NCBI GenBank assembly: GCA_007258455.2 | Contig: VDFB02195988.1 | Span: forward strand, 1 to 64,000 | Direction: 5' to 3' | DNA from: Sequoia sempervirens | Lineage: Eukaryota; Streptophyta; Pinopsida; Cupressales; Cupressaceae | DNA length: 64,000 nt | Shown: positions 49,063-59,690 of the stretch, piece by piece | Position numbering within the stretch: position 1 is the stretch's first letter | How the letters are laid out: each line of letters opens with the position of its first letter | The notes under the pieces: model-generated | Seen by the model: the letters and a program-made list of their open reading frames with translations, nothing else | What the model was told of the DNA's origin: nothing | Database searches by the model: none | Program-made: the position numbers and the translations under genes

Positions 49063-49235
49063 CATATACACATACATTCATATATGTATATATATATATA
49101 TATACATACGTACATGCATATATACAAATATATATCTATATACATACATTCATATATACTTATGCATGTATAGATATATGCATATGCACACACACACACA
49201 CAAAAACACATGTGCACACACACACACACATATAA
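49063..49235. repeat. Alternating purine-pyrimidine microsatellite, (TA)n to (CA)n
   Basis: The run passes from CATATACACATACATTCA through (TA)n, (CATA)n and then (CA)n blocks ending near 49,235. The Cys/Tyr-rich minus-strand ORF at 49,008-49,229 is an artefact of this repeat. Confidence 0.9.
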
Positions 49236-49299
49236 CTACGAAACAAAGGATATCAGGGTATTGTTCCACTCAAAATGTGTGAAAATCAATAATGTGTGA

Positions 49300-52084
49300 G
49301 GTTTGTGATATAGATGGACCTATTTTCTTTTATTCCATTAGAAAATGAGATCCACCCAAATATTTGACTTACAACCCTTAGGTGAGTCAACTCAATGAGG
49401 TCCATCTATATCACACTAAAATTAGCCTAAATAACACTTTTCCTGAATCTATTGAATTTCTTATGATCAACAATGGGGGTATTAGCCTAAATAACACTTT
49501 TGGAAGAAAAACTAAAAAATAGTAAATCAACTCAATTATTCCCATTCAAACTTGAAACATCAATTTAAAGTATAATACATATAGAAACAATAAAGTTCTA
49601 GCAAATCTGGAAAAGGTAGAGTGATGTGTACCTATCATCAAAATGTAGATTTTGAAGGTTGACTAGGACTAATTCACCTATAGGTGAATGGGTCTCCATG
49701 TAAAGGTTTCAAACAACTTTTGGGATTCTAGAGGGTCAATCTGTAGCTTCTATTTGATATGGGTTTCAATGTTGAAAATAAGGTCTATAGGTGAGATTTC
49801 ATGAATTGACAACAATGTTGACAAACTTTTTCAACTTTGACAACTTTTCCATTCTTTTTTTTGCAAGAGATCTTCAATCCTTCTTCAACTTAAGATCTAA
49901 AATGCAAACACAAGAGGGAAAATTATTTTTTTGGTGGATGGGAGTTTTCCTTGGTCAAATCTCATTTTGGTAATTAAACCTTGAATTGAAATAATGAAAC
50001 ATGAAAGGAATGATGAATGAAAAATGCTATGTTGCACCTAACCAAACCCTTGAGTAAACATTTTGAGGACTGAAATGTTGATCTTGATCTTGCATGAAAT
50101 GATTTCAATAGATGTGGATATTGACACTTTAAATATGACTTGAATGTTAGCTTGGATCTTTGAAACCTACATCATAATGTTAGCTCCAAAAAGATGCATG
50201 ATTGCAAAATACTTTCACATTATTAGAATTAGGAAGATCTAGGAGATTAGAAACAAGCACATGAACAATGGAATATTGTATTAGCTGACCCAAGAGATAA
50301 TGAGTACAATACCTTGCTTATATAGGAAAGGATGAGGCAATCCACCTATGAGGTGAATTGACAAGTGTTGCATAAGGTGGCACAAATGAGTAGAAAAGTG
50401 TCTTATAGGTGTCAACCTTAGGAACACCTGGAGTGTGCAAACCAACAAACTCCATGACCAAGTCATCAACCTTGTGTGCCAAGTGTCGAGTGACCTTTGA
50501 GGTGAGATGGAAATGCTTCCAACCTCAAAAAGGTAGCTCATAAGGTTTACCAAATAACTTGGTAACCTCTAGAGGTCTCAACGGTTGCACATTCAATTAG
50601 ACAAGTTGTCTAACCTCATATTGACCTAAGTGAGCTTAAGTATAGTGTGAATAGTAATTTCACACTAACACCCCCCCTTAAGTGATGCTTAGGGAGTAAG
50701 CTAAACACTAAAAATATGAGGCTTGGCAACAAGGCCATTTTAGGTTACCCATTTACAATGTAGACTCTTACAAATGATGGAGAAAGAAAAAAACTCAATG
50801 GGAAAAAATTAACCTCCAAAAAAATACCTTTTCATATTTTCCTCTTTTCGTGATTTTGTTGCTCCTAGTATTTCTTTATCCTCAATTTTTTCAAAAATTG
50901 AAAGAAATTTGGAGTGGATTTTTAATCACAAGTCTTTGATACCCCCCTTTTTTAATATTTTTGATTTTCCCCTTTGTTTGGCACTTTATTTTAGTGCATA
51001 TATTTGCATACAAAAATGAAGGTGAAAAATGGCACTTTACATATTAGTGCAAAATCACCATCATTGAATAGAGTTTAAAAATAAATTTACACCAATAAAA
51101 TTTGCTTATACAAAGTTTGGAAAAACCAAATATTTTAATAAGTTAGAGAGAAGAAAATAGAAAATAATTAACCATCATGGTTAGAAAGAATTAGGAGCTA
51201 AAAACTCCACATGAACCCCCTCCCCCTTTTGAAAAATAAGCTCCCTTTTCCAAACTCATTGTAAAAGAAAAAATTCACAAATATTTAACAATGGAAAAAT
51301 TTAACTTCCCCCTTCTCTTTGCAAAATTTGATGTATACCCAAGTGGTCAATCAAAAAGTTACTTGAAAATAACTTTTGACTGCTAGCAAACAAATTAATA
51401 CAAATAATTCAAATGCTAATTGTGACTGTTTTTGGAGATTTGACAGGTCTTTGCAAGATTTAGTGGAGAAGTCTAAGGAGGGAGCCATTTGAGTGGAGAT
51501 CAAATCTAAAATGCCTCTTTGTTGAGGCAGGCCGCTGTCTTCCACTGTGTGTGGCGTGGGTAACCCTGAGTCTCCATGCGGGTCATCAAGATCTTTGAAA
51601 TGTCGTAGACCATGCCTTTCCATGCTTTGTTGAGTTTCCAATGTGCCACAGATTATGCAGCCAAAAATGTGCCATAGATTATGCATGCTTTGGTTGCTTC
51701 TATTAGTCGCGACTACTTTACCATGACCAAATTTATTTACACCCTCTCTGAGTCACCCCCAAATATGATATGACAGTGCCTCTTGAAGATTGCAAATGCC
51801 TTGAAAATACAAGGTGTAGGTTTGAGCTTTGAAGGCACGGCTTGCAAATGAATCCCCAATTTGATTTATCTCTTGCAGGGCAAGATCTTTGTGTCGAGAG
51901 CAATGGAAATAATGATTTGAAGTCTTTGCTTGATGCACCCTCCAATGATGCTCCTACAGCCTCTGAAACAGAACATCAATACTCCAGAATAGAGAGCTAG
52001 ATATCGACTCACAAAACCCTTGTAGGCCTGGCTAAAGTCTTTAATGGCACTACAAAGCCAAACTTTGACAAAACAAAGGGAAAT
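49300..52084 (-). other. Possible LTR end on the minus strand and unassigned DNA
   Basis: On the minus strand a purine tract TAAGGGGGGG (50,680-50,671) is followed by TGTTAGTGTGAAATTACTAT, the arrangement of a polypurine tract and 3' LTR start, so an old LTR may run leftward from 50,670. Its other end and partner were not found. A 21-bp unit ATTAGCCTAAATAACACTTT is repeated at 49,422 and 49,480. GTGATATAGATGGACCT (49,304) is repeated inverted at 49,400. No ORF here is recognisable. Confidence 0.35.
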
Positions 52085-52850
52085 TCGCCCCAAGCTAAAT
52101 TTTGACCAAGAAACCGTGGCTGGTGGAGAATCGTGGGTCAAATCAAGCATATATCAAACGTTACGTAGACAAAGATGAAGGTTTGACTTTTCTTGGGTGT
52201 AGCAAAAAATCATTAAATGACTTTGGCTCTATTCTTCACCCCCCGTGGCCTGAAATTCATGCTACCTCTATCTATTGTGAGAATGAATGAAAGAGGCATT
52301 GGAGGAGGGAGCTAATGATGGCCCCTTCGATGATGTTGCAGGTTGAGCAAGGAATTCAGGGCCCTATCCAATTTCAGCCTCGCAAGTGCTATCTTGGTTT
52401 GGGATGCTCTATTGAAAAATCCAAGAAAAAACTTTGGTGGAGTGTTAATATGATTTCAGTTGAACCTCTTGATTTGGTCCATCCTGAATTGATAGCGGAT
52501 GGGGCAAAGGTCGAAGAAGTCTACTTAGATGTTTTCTCCTCAGAGCAAGCACTAGAAGAATTCTTAGGTTCCTACTCCTGCTTTCCCTCTTTTCACCATA
52601 AACGACGATTCTCATATCATCTAAGCAAACAAGCATTCTTTGGTGAAGTTTTTTTGAATATGGATGAAGAGGCCCCTCTATCGAATATAGATGATGGTGT
52701 CCTAATACCGCATCCTGGAGACTATAGTCCCCTCCTTGAGGGGGATACTGCCAAAGTTTTCATGGATCCTAAATCTTCTAAAAAGGTGATTAAGATCGGG
52801 AAGTGCCTTTGTTCCAAGGAAGTTAAGGAGCCCTTTGATCCCTGACATTC
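52085..52850 (+). pseudogene. Linker upstream of gypsy reverse transcriptase
   Basis: Coding resemblance to the gypsy polyprotein resumes here with TKKPWLVENRGSNQAYIKRY, DEGLTFLGCSKKSLNDFGS and LHPPWPEIHATS. The frame then breaks around 52,290. The following 176-codon frame (52,315-52,845) contains EQGIQGPIQFQ-like linker sequence. It corresponds to the spacer between protease and RT in plant Tat-type elements and marks the right edge of the inserted or unassigned block. Confidence 0.6.
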
Positions 52851-53660
52851 TCATCCAGATCATACTTCGCTTGGTCATATCACGACATGCCTGGTATTAA
52901 TGATTCTATAGTGGTTCACAATATTGTCTTATGTCTTTATGCCAAGTTTGTTAAGTAAAAAATCCAAAAGATCAACCCCAAGGTCGCATTATTGGTTAAG
53001 ACTGCGATAGAGAAGCTATTAAAGATAGGTTTTATCCATCCAATCGACTTCTCACCTTGGATCTTGAATATTGTTTTTGTTAGCAAACTTGATGGTTGTA
53101 TTTGTATATGCATTGACTTTCATGATCTTAATAAGGCTTCTCTTAAGGATTATTTTTTGTTTCCTAATATTTCAATATGATTGTACACTCAACTGCAGGC
53201 CATGCCTTGTTGTCCATGGATGGCTTCTCGGGCTATAATCATATTTTTATTAACCTAGAAGATCAGTATAAGACAGCCTTCATTACCCCTTTGGGTACCT
53301 TTCGTTTCGTGGTCATGTCATTTGGGTCAAAGAATGCATGAGAAAATTACCAATGGGAAATGACCTTAATCTTTCATGATTTGATTCATAAAATCCTAGA
53401 GGACTATGTTGATGATATCCTCGCAAAATCCATAACCTGTCAAGATCATGTAGGGAACCTTTGTCTTATTTTTGAAAGGCTTCGACTCTATAAGATGAAG
53501 CTTAATCCTCTTAAGTGTGTCTTCGGTGTAGACGTGGTCAAAAATTTTGGATTCATAATTTCTCATCAAGGAATTGAAGTTGATATGAATAAGATCGATG
53601 CAATTGTTAACATGCCTCCACCTAGGAACATTACTGAGTTGTAGATTTTACAAGGAAAGA
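52851..53660 (+). pseudogene. Gypsy reverse transcriptase domain
   Basis: Readable blocks in order are AWSYHDMPG, KTAIEKLLKIGFIHPIDFSP, CICIDFHDLNKASLKDYF, DGFSGYNHIFINLED, the catalytic YVDDILAKS (Tyr at 53,405), then LNPLKCVFGVDVVKNFGF and GIEVDMNKIDAIVNMPPPR. The RT would copy element RNA to DNA. Stops near 53,180, 53,340 and 53,643 and a frameshift break the frame, although YVDD itself is intact. Confidence 0.85.
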
Positions 53661-54182
53661 TTCAGGAAATTCATAGATTCATATATCAATTGGTCGATTG
53701 TACCCTTCCTTTCACTCAGTTATTAAAGAAGGATGTTCACTTTATATGGGATGAGGAGTGCCATAAAGCTTTTGATTCAATAAAAACTTATTTGGCCAAT
53801 CCTCTTGTATTAATGTTGGTTATGCAGGATAGACCCTTCTTGCTTTACCTTGCCACATCACCATACACTTTGGCAGCCTTGCTCACTCAATATGATGATG
53901 TCAGGAGAGAAAGACTGGTCTAATACATTAGTCGTGTCCTGGTTATTTTCATTATTCTTCCATGGAGAAACAATGTCTTGCTCTTGTCTTTGCAATGCAG
54001 AAGTTAAGACGCTATCTTCTTCATGGTAAAACACATGTTATTGTGAAAAGTGATCTTCTAAAGCATTTTTTTCTAGTTCCAACCTTGTTGGGAGGTTAAC
54101 AAAGTGGGTAATGTTGCTTTCTAAGTTTGACATAAAGTTTGTTACTTAGAAATCGATAAAAGGTCAAGCGGTTGTTGATCAA
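53661..54182 (+). pseudogene. Gypsy RNase H domain
   Basis: FIWDEECHKAFDSIKTYLAN leads into PFLLYLATSPYTLAALLTQY, the standard gypsy RNase H start (DED-type fold), then YISRVL. A stop near 53,922 and a frameshift interrupt it. The linker KGQAVVDQLADAP follows directly, as in Tat elements. Confidence 0.75.
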
Positions 54183-54848
54183 TTGGCAGATGCTCCCTCA
54201 TCCCGTTGCTTCTTAGGTTTGAACTTGTTCCCGGATGAGGATATTTTTAAGGTTAATGATGATCTTATGTGGAATATGTATTTTGATGGGTCGAGATGTC
54301 AGACTGGCTCTGGAGCGGGCGTAGTTCTAATCTCGCTTGAAGGTAAGTCGGTCCCTCTCTCATTTCGATTGGAATTCCCTTGTACCAACAACATCGCTGA
54401 GTACAAAGCCATTATTTTCAACTTTCATGCTATGATTGCATTAAATATAAAACATTTTTATGTACATGGTGACTCTGAGCTTATTGTGAATCAGATTATG
54501 GGAACCTATCAAGCTATGAAAAGTAAGTTGTCTCAGTATTGAGACCTTGATTTGTCCTTGCTTAATCAGTTCTCCTCTTTCACAATAGACAGTGTCCCTA
54601 GGAGAGAAATCCGACATGCAGACGTCATGGTGAGCACAGCCTCCCTGGTACCTTCAGATAAGGAGACAAAAGAATATCACTTTGTGGTTCATATGCTTTG
54701 GTCTCCTGCTATTTCCAATAAGCCTGAATCTAATGCTCTTGTGTGTTCTCACATAGACTTGGGAGAATGGTATTCCAACATCTACAAGTATCTAAAGAGT
54801 GGAAACTTTCTTGATGATGCAACAAAAAATGATTGCACTCATAAATGA
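54183..54848 (+). pseudogene. Second (archaeal-like) RNase H domain of the Tat lineage
   Basis: MYFDGSRCQTGSGAGVVLIS, with a catalytic-type Asp, is followed by FRLEFPCTNNIAEYKAIIFN and the HGDSELIVNQIMG motif. This is the extra RNase H known from plant Tat-type gypsy elements, placed after the ordinary RNase H. A stop at 54,540-54,542 breaks it from the next segment (54,552-54,848), a linker with VPRREIRHADVMVSTAS. It would degrade RNA in RNA/DNA hybrids. Confidence 0.75.
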
Positions 54849-56058
54849 AAGCTTTCATTCTGTTATGTTTTCTTATCGAATATTCTTTATCAAAAATCTT
54901 ACAATGGTTTAGTTCTTTGATGTCTCACTAAAGAGAAAATATTCCTTGCCCTTAAGGAAGCCCATATGGGTTCTGGGGGTGGACACTTTGGTGGTATATC
55001 CCTGGTGCGAAAATTGATTCACATGGGATACTTTTTGCAAATGATGGAACAAGATTCCTTTGATCCTTTGATTTTGTTAAGAAGTACCCGCAATGCCAAC
55101 AACATAGTCACCTTATTCATGCTCTTGCACAAGAGTTACAAAATCAGACCTATCCTTGGCCGTTTGCAAAATGGGTGTTGGATATTATTGCAAAAATATC
55201 ACCTCCTTCTTCTAAAGGACATGTCTTTATCATCACTGCTATCGATTACTTCACGAAGTGGATTGAAGATATCTCGCTTTGACAATCCACAACCAATGAA
55301 GCTATCTATAGCTTTCTTCTAAATAACATCATTGCTCGCGTGGTATTGCCTTCCACCTTAGTTTCTAATAATGGTATGCCATCTAAGAACAAGGAAGTGA
55401 AGCAATTCCTAGAGAAATTTCATATTCAACATAGATTCTCTACACTGTATTATCCTCAATCAAATACCCAAGTGGAAGCATCTAATAAGACTCTTGAACT
55501 CATTCTTCATAAAACAATGAATAAATATGGTAAGGATTGGCGCATTCAATTGACACACTTCTTGGGCCTATCGCATGGGTGTTCGTACAGAGACAAGAAC
55601 AACACCTTACAACTTCATGTATGGCACTGAAGCTATCATGCCCTTGGAGTTGGAAATTCCATCTTTGCAAGTTTCCCTTAAAGGGTTAATTGATGATCAA
55701 ACTTACTAATCTAATTTCTTACATCAACTTGAGATGCTCAATGAGCATCGATTACAAGCCCTCAACCATCTTAAGTCTTATCAACAATTGTTATCTAAAC
55801 AATACAATCAAGGTGTCCTTCCTAGGAATTTCAAGGTAGGAGAACTGGGTCTCTACAAGAACTAGAGAAATGTAAATACGTCGTTTGATAAAAAGGGGAA
55901 GTTCAATCCAAATTGGTTAGGCCCTTACATTTTCATCTCCATGTATGGTTCTAATGCATATGGATTGTCATATATGGATGGGATGCCTCTAAAAGAACCT
56001 ATTAATGCAACGCACCTTCAACTCGATACTATGTGTAGTGTTTACGTTTCATATATGT
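54849..56058 (+). pseudogene. Gypsy integrase
   Basis: The core is readable in several frames: DIIAKISPPSSKGHVFIIT with AIDYFTKWIE (first Asp, ~55,175-55,270), LVSNNGMPSKNKEVKQF (where the second catalytic Asp is replaced by Asn in VSNNG) and YYPQSNTQVEASNKTLELI (with the Glu). The C-terminal GKFNPNWLGPYIF and MYGSNAYGLSYMDG follow near 55,890-55,985. The zinc-binding HHCC part upstream is not convincingly preserved. Several frameshifts plus the Asp-to-Asn change make it inactive. Confidence 0.8.
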
Positions 56059-56394
56059 AGCGTTCACTCTTTGGGGTACAGTCACTTCTTTATCAATTTT
56101 TTCTTTTGAACCACTAAAATTTTTCTTGATCATTCTTCTCACCTTGGTAGTTTCTTCTAATTTTTGGGCTAACTAAAAATTTAAGTTTTGTAGAACAAAA
56201 TCTTGTACAATTTTTCATGACAAAATGCTATATTTTTCCCTAAGTTCTATCGCTAGAGGCATCTTTAGTACCTTCCAACTCAACCTTTACAACCTCTACA
56301 TTATCCTTTTTGGCACATAAATTGGTAAAATTTCAATTTTTGTGTTGACTTTTTCTTTTCTACTTTAGTGTGGTTGATTTTTCCAAAATCAAGC

Positions 56395-56414
56395 CCACTA
56401 AAGTGGGAGAAAAA
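56395..56414 (+). promoter_or_regulatory. Polypurine tract of the gypsy element
   Basis: AAAGTGGGAGAAAAA stands directly before the 3' LTR start, the usual primer for plus-strand DNA synthesis in LTR elements. Confidence 0.75.
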
Positions 56415-57642
56415 TGTAATGTTGAAAAATTGCACTAGGGGTTCAAATCTCACATTTTAGCACTTTTCCTAGCATTTATTGCACCTAAACACATTCGTGA
56501 TAAGAGCCTCATTGGTTAGAATTTTACGATTCCAACTCCACGGGGTCCAATGACAAAGCGACAACAATCTGTTGTCTCGTTTCTCAAAAACTAATGTTTT
56601 GGACACCTGCGCAACACACTATCATCCTAGCAGCTTTCCAAGTTTGAAACATGGAATCTTGGAATCTTGACTTGGGGCACATGTCCTTGCAGTCAAATTC
56701 CCAAGTGTAACAACTCCTTTCGCCCTTGTATGCAACAAAACTCCCTTTTGCTCGCATTTTGGGGGGTTCTCTCTCATTCGACCACTTCTCTTCTCAATCA
56801 CACTTCATTCTCAACCTCTTTTACTCTTTGTAACAACATTTCTACAAGAGTCTAAGCTTTTTTGGACTAAGGTCCCTCCAACATCCAAAGCTTGAGCTAG
56901 TAAGCATCCATTGGTGCATTTGTGTGTTCAGAGGGGGCTGAGGACTATTGGTAACACTCTCTTGCTCTTATCTATTTACAAATAGATTAGATCATTTTTC
57001 TCATTTTCTATTTGGTGGTGTGGGTTCTACTCCTCAAGCGGGGAATGTTTTCACCACTCCCTTTTGTCTATTTCATTTACTCTCTCTATCTATCTGGCTA
57101 TCTATGGAGGTGACACCAAAACGTGACTATGGCAAGCCCTGAAATGGCCCCAACATTTTCCCCATTCATTTTGTGTGCAGGTTGTTGAAGTGGAGCTTAG
57201 AAGAAGGTTTCAGGCACTTGGTTGTTTGTAATCCCTTTCTTAGCTCTCCTTTGTACTTTGTCTCATTTTCTACTTTCTATTTAGTTATTCTATTGAACAG
57301 ATCCCAATTCTACATTGGATAGTCGGGTTTTAGTTATTATGTCCAAGTTTTGAGTTCTTTGTTTTCCTGGGACACCAACATGTCCTTCAAACTTTAGTGC
57401 CTTGCACTAGCATCTTGATTCCACATTGTAGTTCATTGGCCAAGAGTTCCTTCTTTTGAGGAAGAAATCTAGAAACCTTGCTCTCTCAGATTTTGAAGCA
57501 ATATTTCATGATAATTAGTATGTGTGTGATTTCTTTGCAATTTCTTCATTCAGCAATATTGAGATGGTTAAGGGCAATTCACTCCCTGGGATTCTCTTGA
57601 GAACGAAGAGACTCGTGAGCAAAAAATCCCCCTTATCTCACA
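56415..57642 (+). repeat. 3' LTR of the gypsy element (1,228 bp)
   Basis: It begins TGTAATGTTGAAAAATTGCA, ends ATCTCACA and is colinear with 4,192-5,438. ATAAT follows at 57,643-57,647, matching the bases before the 5' LTR. Confidence 0.88.
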
Positions 57643-58845
57643 ATAATATTAATATAATATATTATATATTATATATACTATATGTACTATAGATTATGTA
57701 ATATATAATATATTAGTATATATAGTATATATTAATATATTATATATTATGTATTATTAATAATAATACAAAATATTATAAACAATGCATGTAATGGATA
57801 TCTGTTACAAACAGATATCCATTTTTTCTGACAAAATCAATAGGTTTGAGATTTACCTTGGGATTTGGCTTAGGGGTGTCATACTTGGAAAGTCAACTGA
57901 AAAAACATGTTCACAAAATTTCCTTAGTTTTCCAAAGTTTACCCTTGTGGCTAACAACTTTTTTTTATTCAAATTTAATGAAACAAAAAGGGTTTATTGA
58001 ACAAATTGTTAGCTTTCCACCAATATAAGATATGCCTTATATTGAATTTAGTAGATAATTATTATTGATTTTTTGTGTACATTACGACTAAAGTCTTGAT
58101 TGATAGGTTGATTGGAAAAATTTTATAACTTTCAAACCATTTCACATTTTTCAAATCAAAAAGATGTGTCACATTCTATGCTTACCATACTATAGGATAA
58201 CAAAATTGAATTTCATAAATTTTTTACCAAGTTATGGTGGTCAAACAAACACGTTTTAATAATTTGAAATGTTCTAATAAAAAAACCATAACTAATTATT
58301 TACTTACAAAAAATTGTGGCACATCTGGTCATTTGTCCTCTACTTATATTCAAAGTTTTAGAAAAAAAATTATGTTTTTCTTGTACTTAGGTTGGTCATA
58401 CATACACCTATTTTTTTATCTTTTTCCTGAAAATTTAGTACTACTGCATTGAAATTTCAAATTTTCACAAAATAGATTTTGTTTTTTTCCAAAAAAGAAA
58501 CTAGTAGCCTAGAAACTACATTCAATTCGATACAAATTATGTTCTTACATATTTTTCAAATTATGTTAATAACCAATTCAAATTTTTATGTCAAGTTGTC
58601 TAACTTTGTGTTTTTGAATTTTCTTTCCCACTTAGGGGCCTAGTTTGGACCCCCATGATCCTGCACTGAACCCCCATGATCCTGCATTGAACCAGATATC
58701 ATATGGAGGTTTCCTTGTCAAAAGTTTATTCTTCAAACCCCAACTTTAAACCCTCATTATGACTATTAACACCAAATGACAAATGCACAACCATGTTAAG
58801 ACTATTTGTAGGGATAGTCATAATAAGAAGACAAAGAAAAGGGGT

Positions 58846-59690
58846 AGATTTGGTGGAAATATAGTTATGGGGGATTAAAGATACCTTGGTAATGGATATA
58901 AAATACATAAAATAGTAGGGTACGGTGAGAAGAGAAGGTGGACAGAGACAACAAAATAAGGAAAGATAGTCACAAATATATTTTATAGTCATGATGCATA
59001 CATTCACAAAGATTAGTGAAATACCATAGAAGTAAGAAGCCAAGGGAAAGCTAGACAATTATGATCTTCCAAGGGTAAGATATAGTGACATGACATGATA
59101 ATTACATCAAAGAAAGATGAATTAAAACTTACCTAAGGTTCTTGCTCATGTTAAACCTTGTTTATTGCTAAAATCCTTTTCTAAATCCTAGTTCGGTAGT
59201 CTACAAGATAATGGACTATGGTAGACAAAGCTTAAGGGGAAATTTTGGTGACAATGTAGTTATGGGGGATTAAAGATACCTTGGTGGTGGATATAAAAGG
59301 TATAAAATAGTAGGGTACAATGAGAAGAGAAGGTGGATAGTGAAAACAAAATAAGGCAAGATAGTCACAAATATTATTTTATATTCATGGTGCACACATT
59401 AACAAAGATCGGAGAAATACCATACAAGTAAGAAGCCAAGGGAAAGCTAGACAATTATGATCTTCTAAGGGTAAGATATAGTAACATGGAACATGATAAT
59501 TACATCAAAGAAGGATGCATTGAAACTTACCTAAGGATCTTGCTCATGTTAAACCTTGTTTATTACTTAAATCCTTTTCTAAATCTTGCTCATGTTAAAC
59601 CTCACATGAGTATGACCCTAATGTTAAACCCTTTTCTAAATCCTATTTGGGTAGTCTACAAGACAATGAACTATGGTAGATAGAGCTTAG
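58846..59690. repeat. ~395-bp tandem duplication
   Basis: TAGTTATGGGGGATTAAAGA starts at about 58,862 and again at 59,257. The following ~390 bp align closely: GAGAAGAGAAGGTGGA, AAGAAGCCAAGGGAAAGCTA, CTTGCTCATGTTAAACCTTG and GGTAGTCTACAAGA. The second unit has an extra internal duplication of CTTGCTCATGTTAAACC. No gene is evident. Confidence 0.85.

Larger units (their letters stand above)
4192..57642 (+). mobile_element. Tat-like Ty3/gypsy LTR retrotransposon, degenerate, opened by nested insertions
   Basis: The two outer LTRs (4,192-5,438 and 56,415-57,642) are colinear, in the same orientation and roughly 80 % alike by eye. The bases before the 5' LTR (4,187-4,191) and after the 3' LTR (57,643-57,647) are both ATAAT, a 5-bp target duplication. 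A primer binding site follows the 5' LTR and a polypurine tract precedes the 3' LTR. The internal order is gag-like, protease, [insertions], RT, RNase H, a second RNase H-like domain, integrase. That dual RNase H order is known for the plant Tat lineage. All coding domains carry stops and frameshifts, so it is non-functional. About 44.8 kb (roughly 7,300-52,085) between protease and RT is foreign or unassigned. Confidence 0.8.
2581..58687. mobile_element. TIR DNA element, copy 1, split by a 53-kb nested insertion
   Basis: The left end (2,581-2,620) reads TGTGCATGATCATGGGGGTC and then CAAAAAGTGGCGATATG. The reverse complement of the right end (~58,638-58,687) gives the same start, with GATCATGGGGGTCCAAA. 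An uninterrupted but shorter relative lies at 9,152-9,901 in opposite orientation. Its terminal 60 bp match the left piece here, and its body (9,580-9,830) matches 57,970-58,310. The two flanks of the gypsy element are therefore halves of one older element. Copy 1 also carries the pyrimidine satellite at 2,903-4,130. The right terminus has a second partial copy of the end motif (to 58,687). No transposase and no clear target duplication were found. It is probably a non-autonomous TIR element; the superfamily is not assigned. Confidence 0.62.

Noticed and set aside
49008..49229. Cys/Tyr-rich minus-strand peptide
   Set aside because: It is coded entirely by a TA/CA microsatellite.
4192..57642. 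Two independent gypsy elements instead of one
   Set aside because: The matching ATAAT flanks, complementary domain content and the bridging TIR copy favour one insertion, although short AT-rich repeats alone would not prove it.
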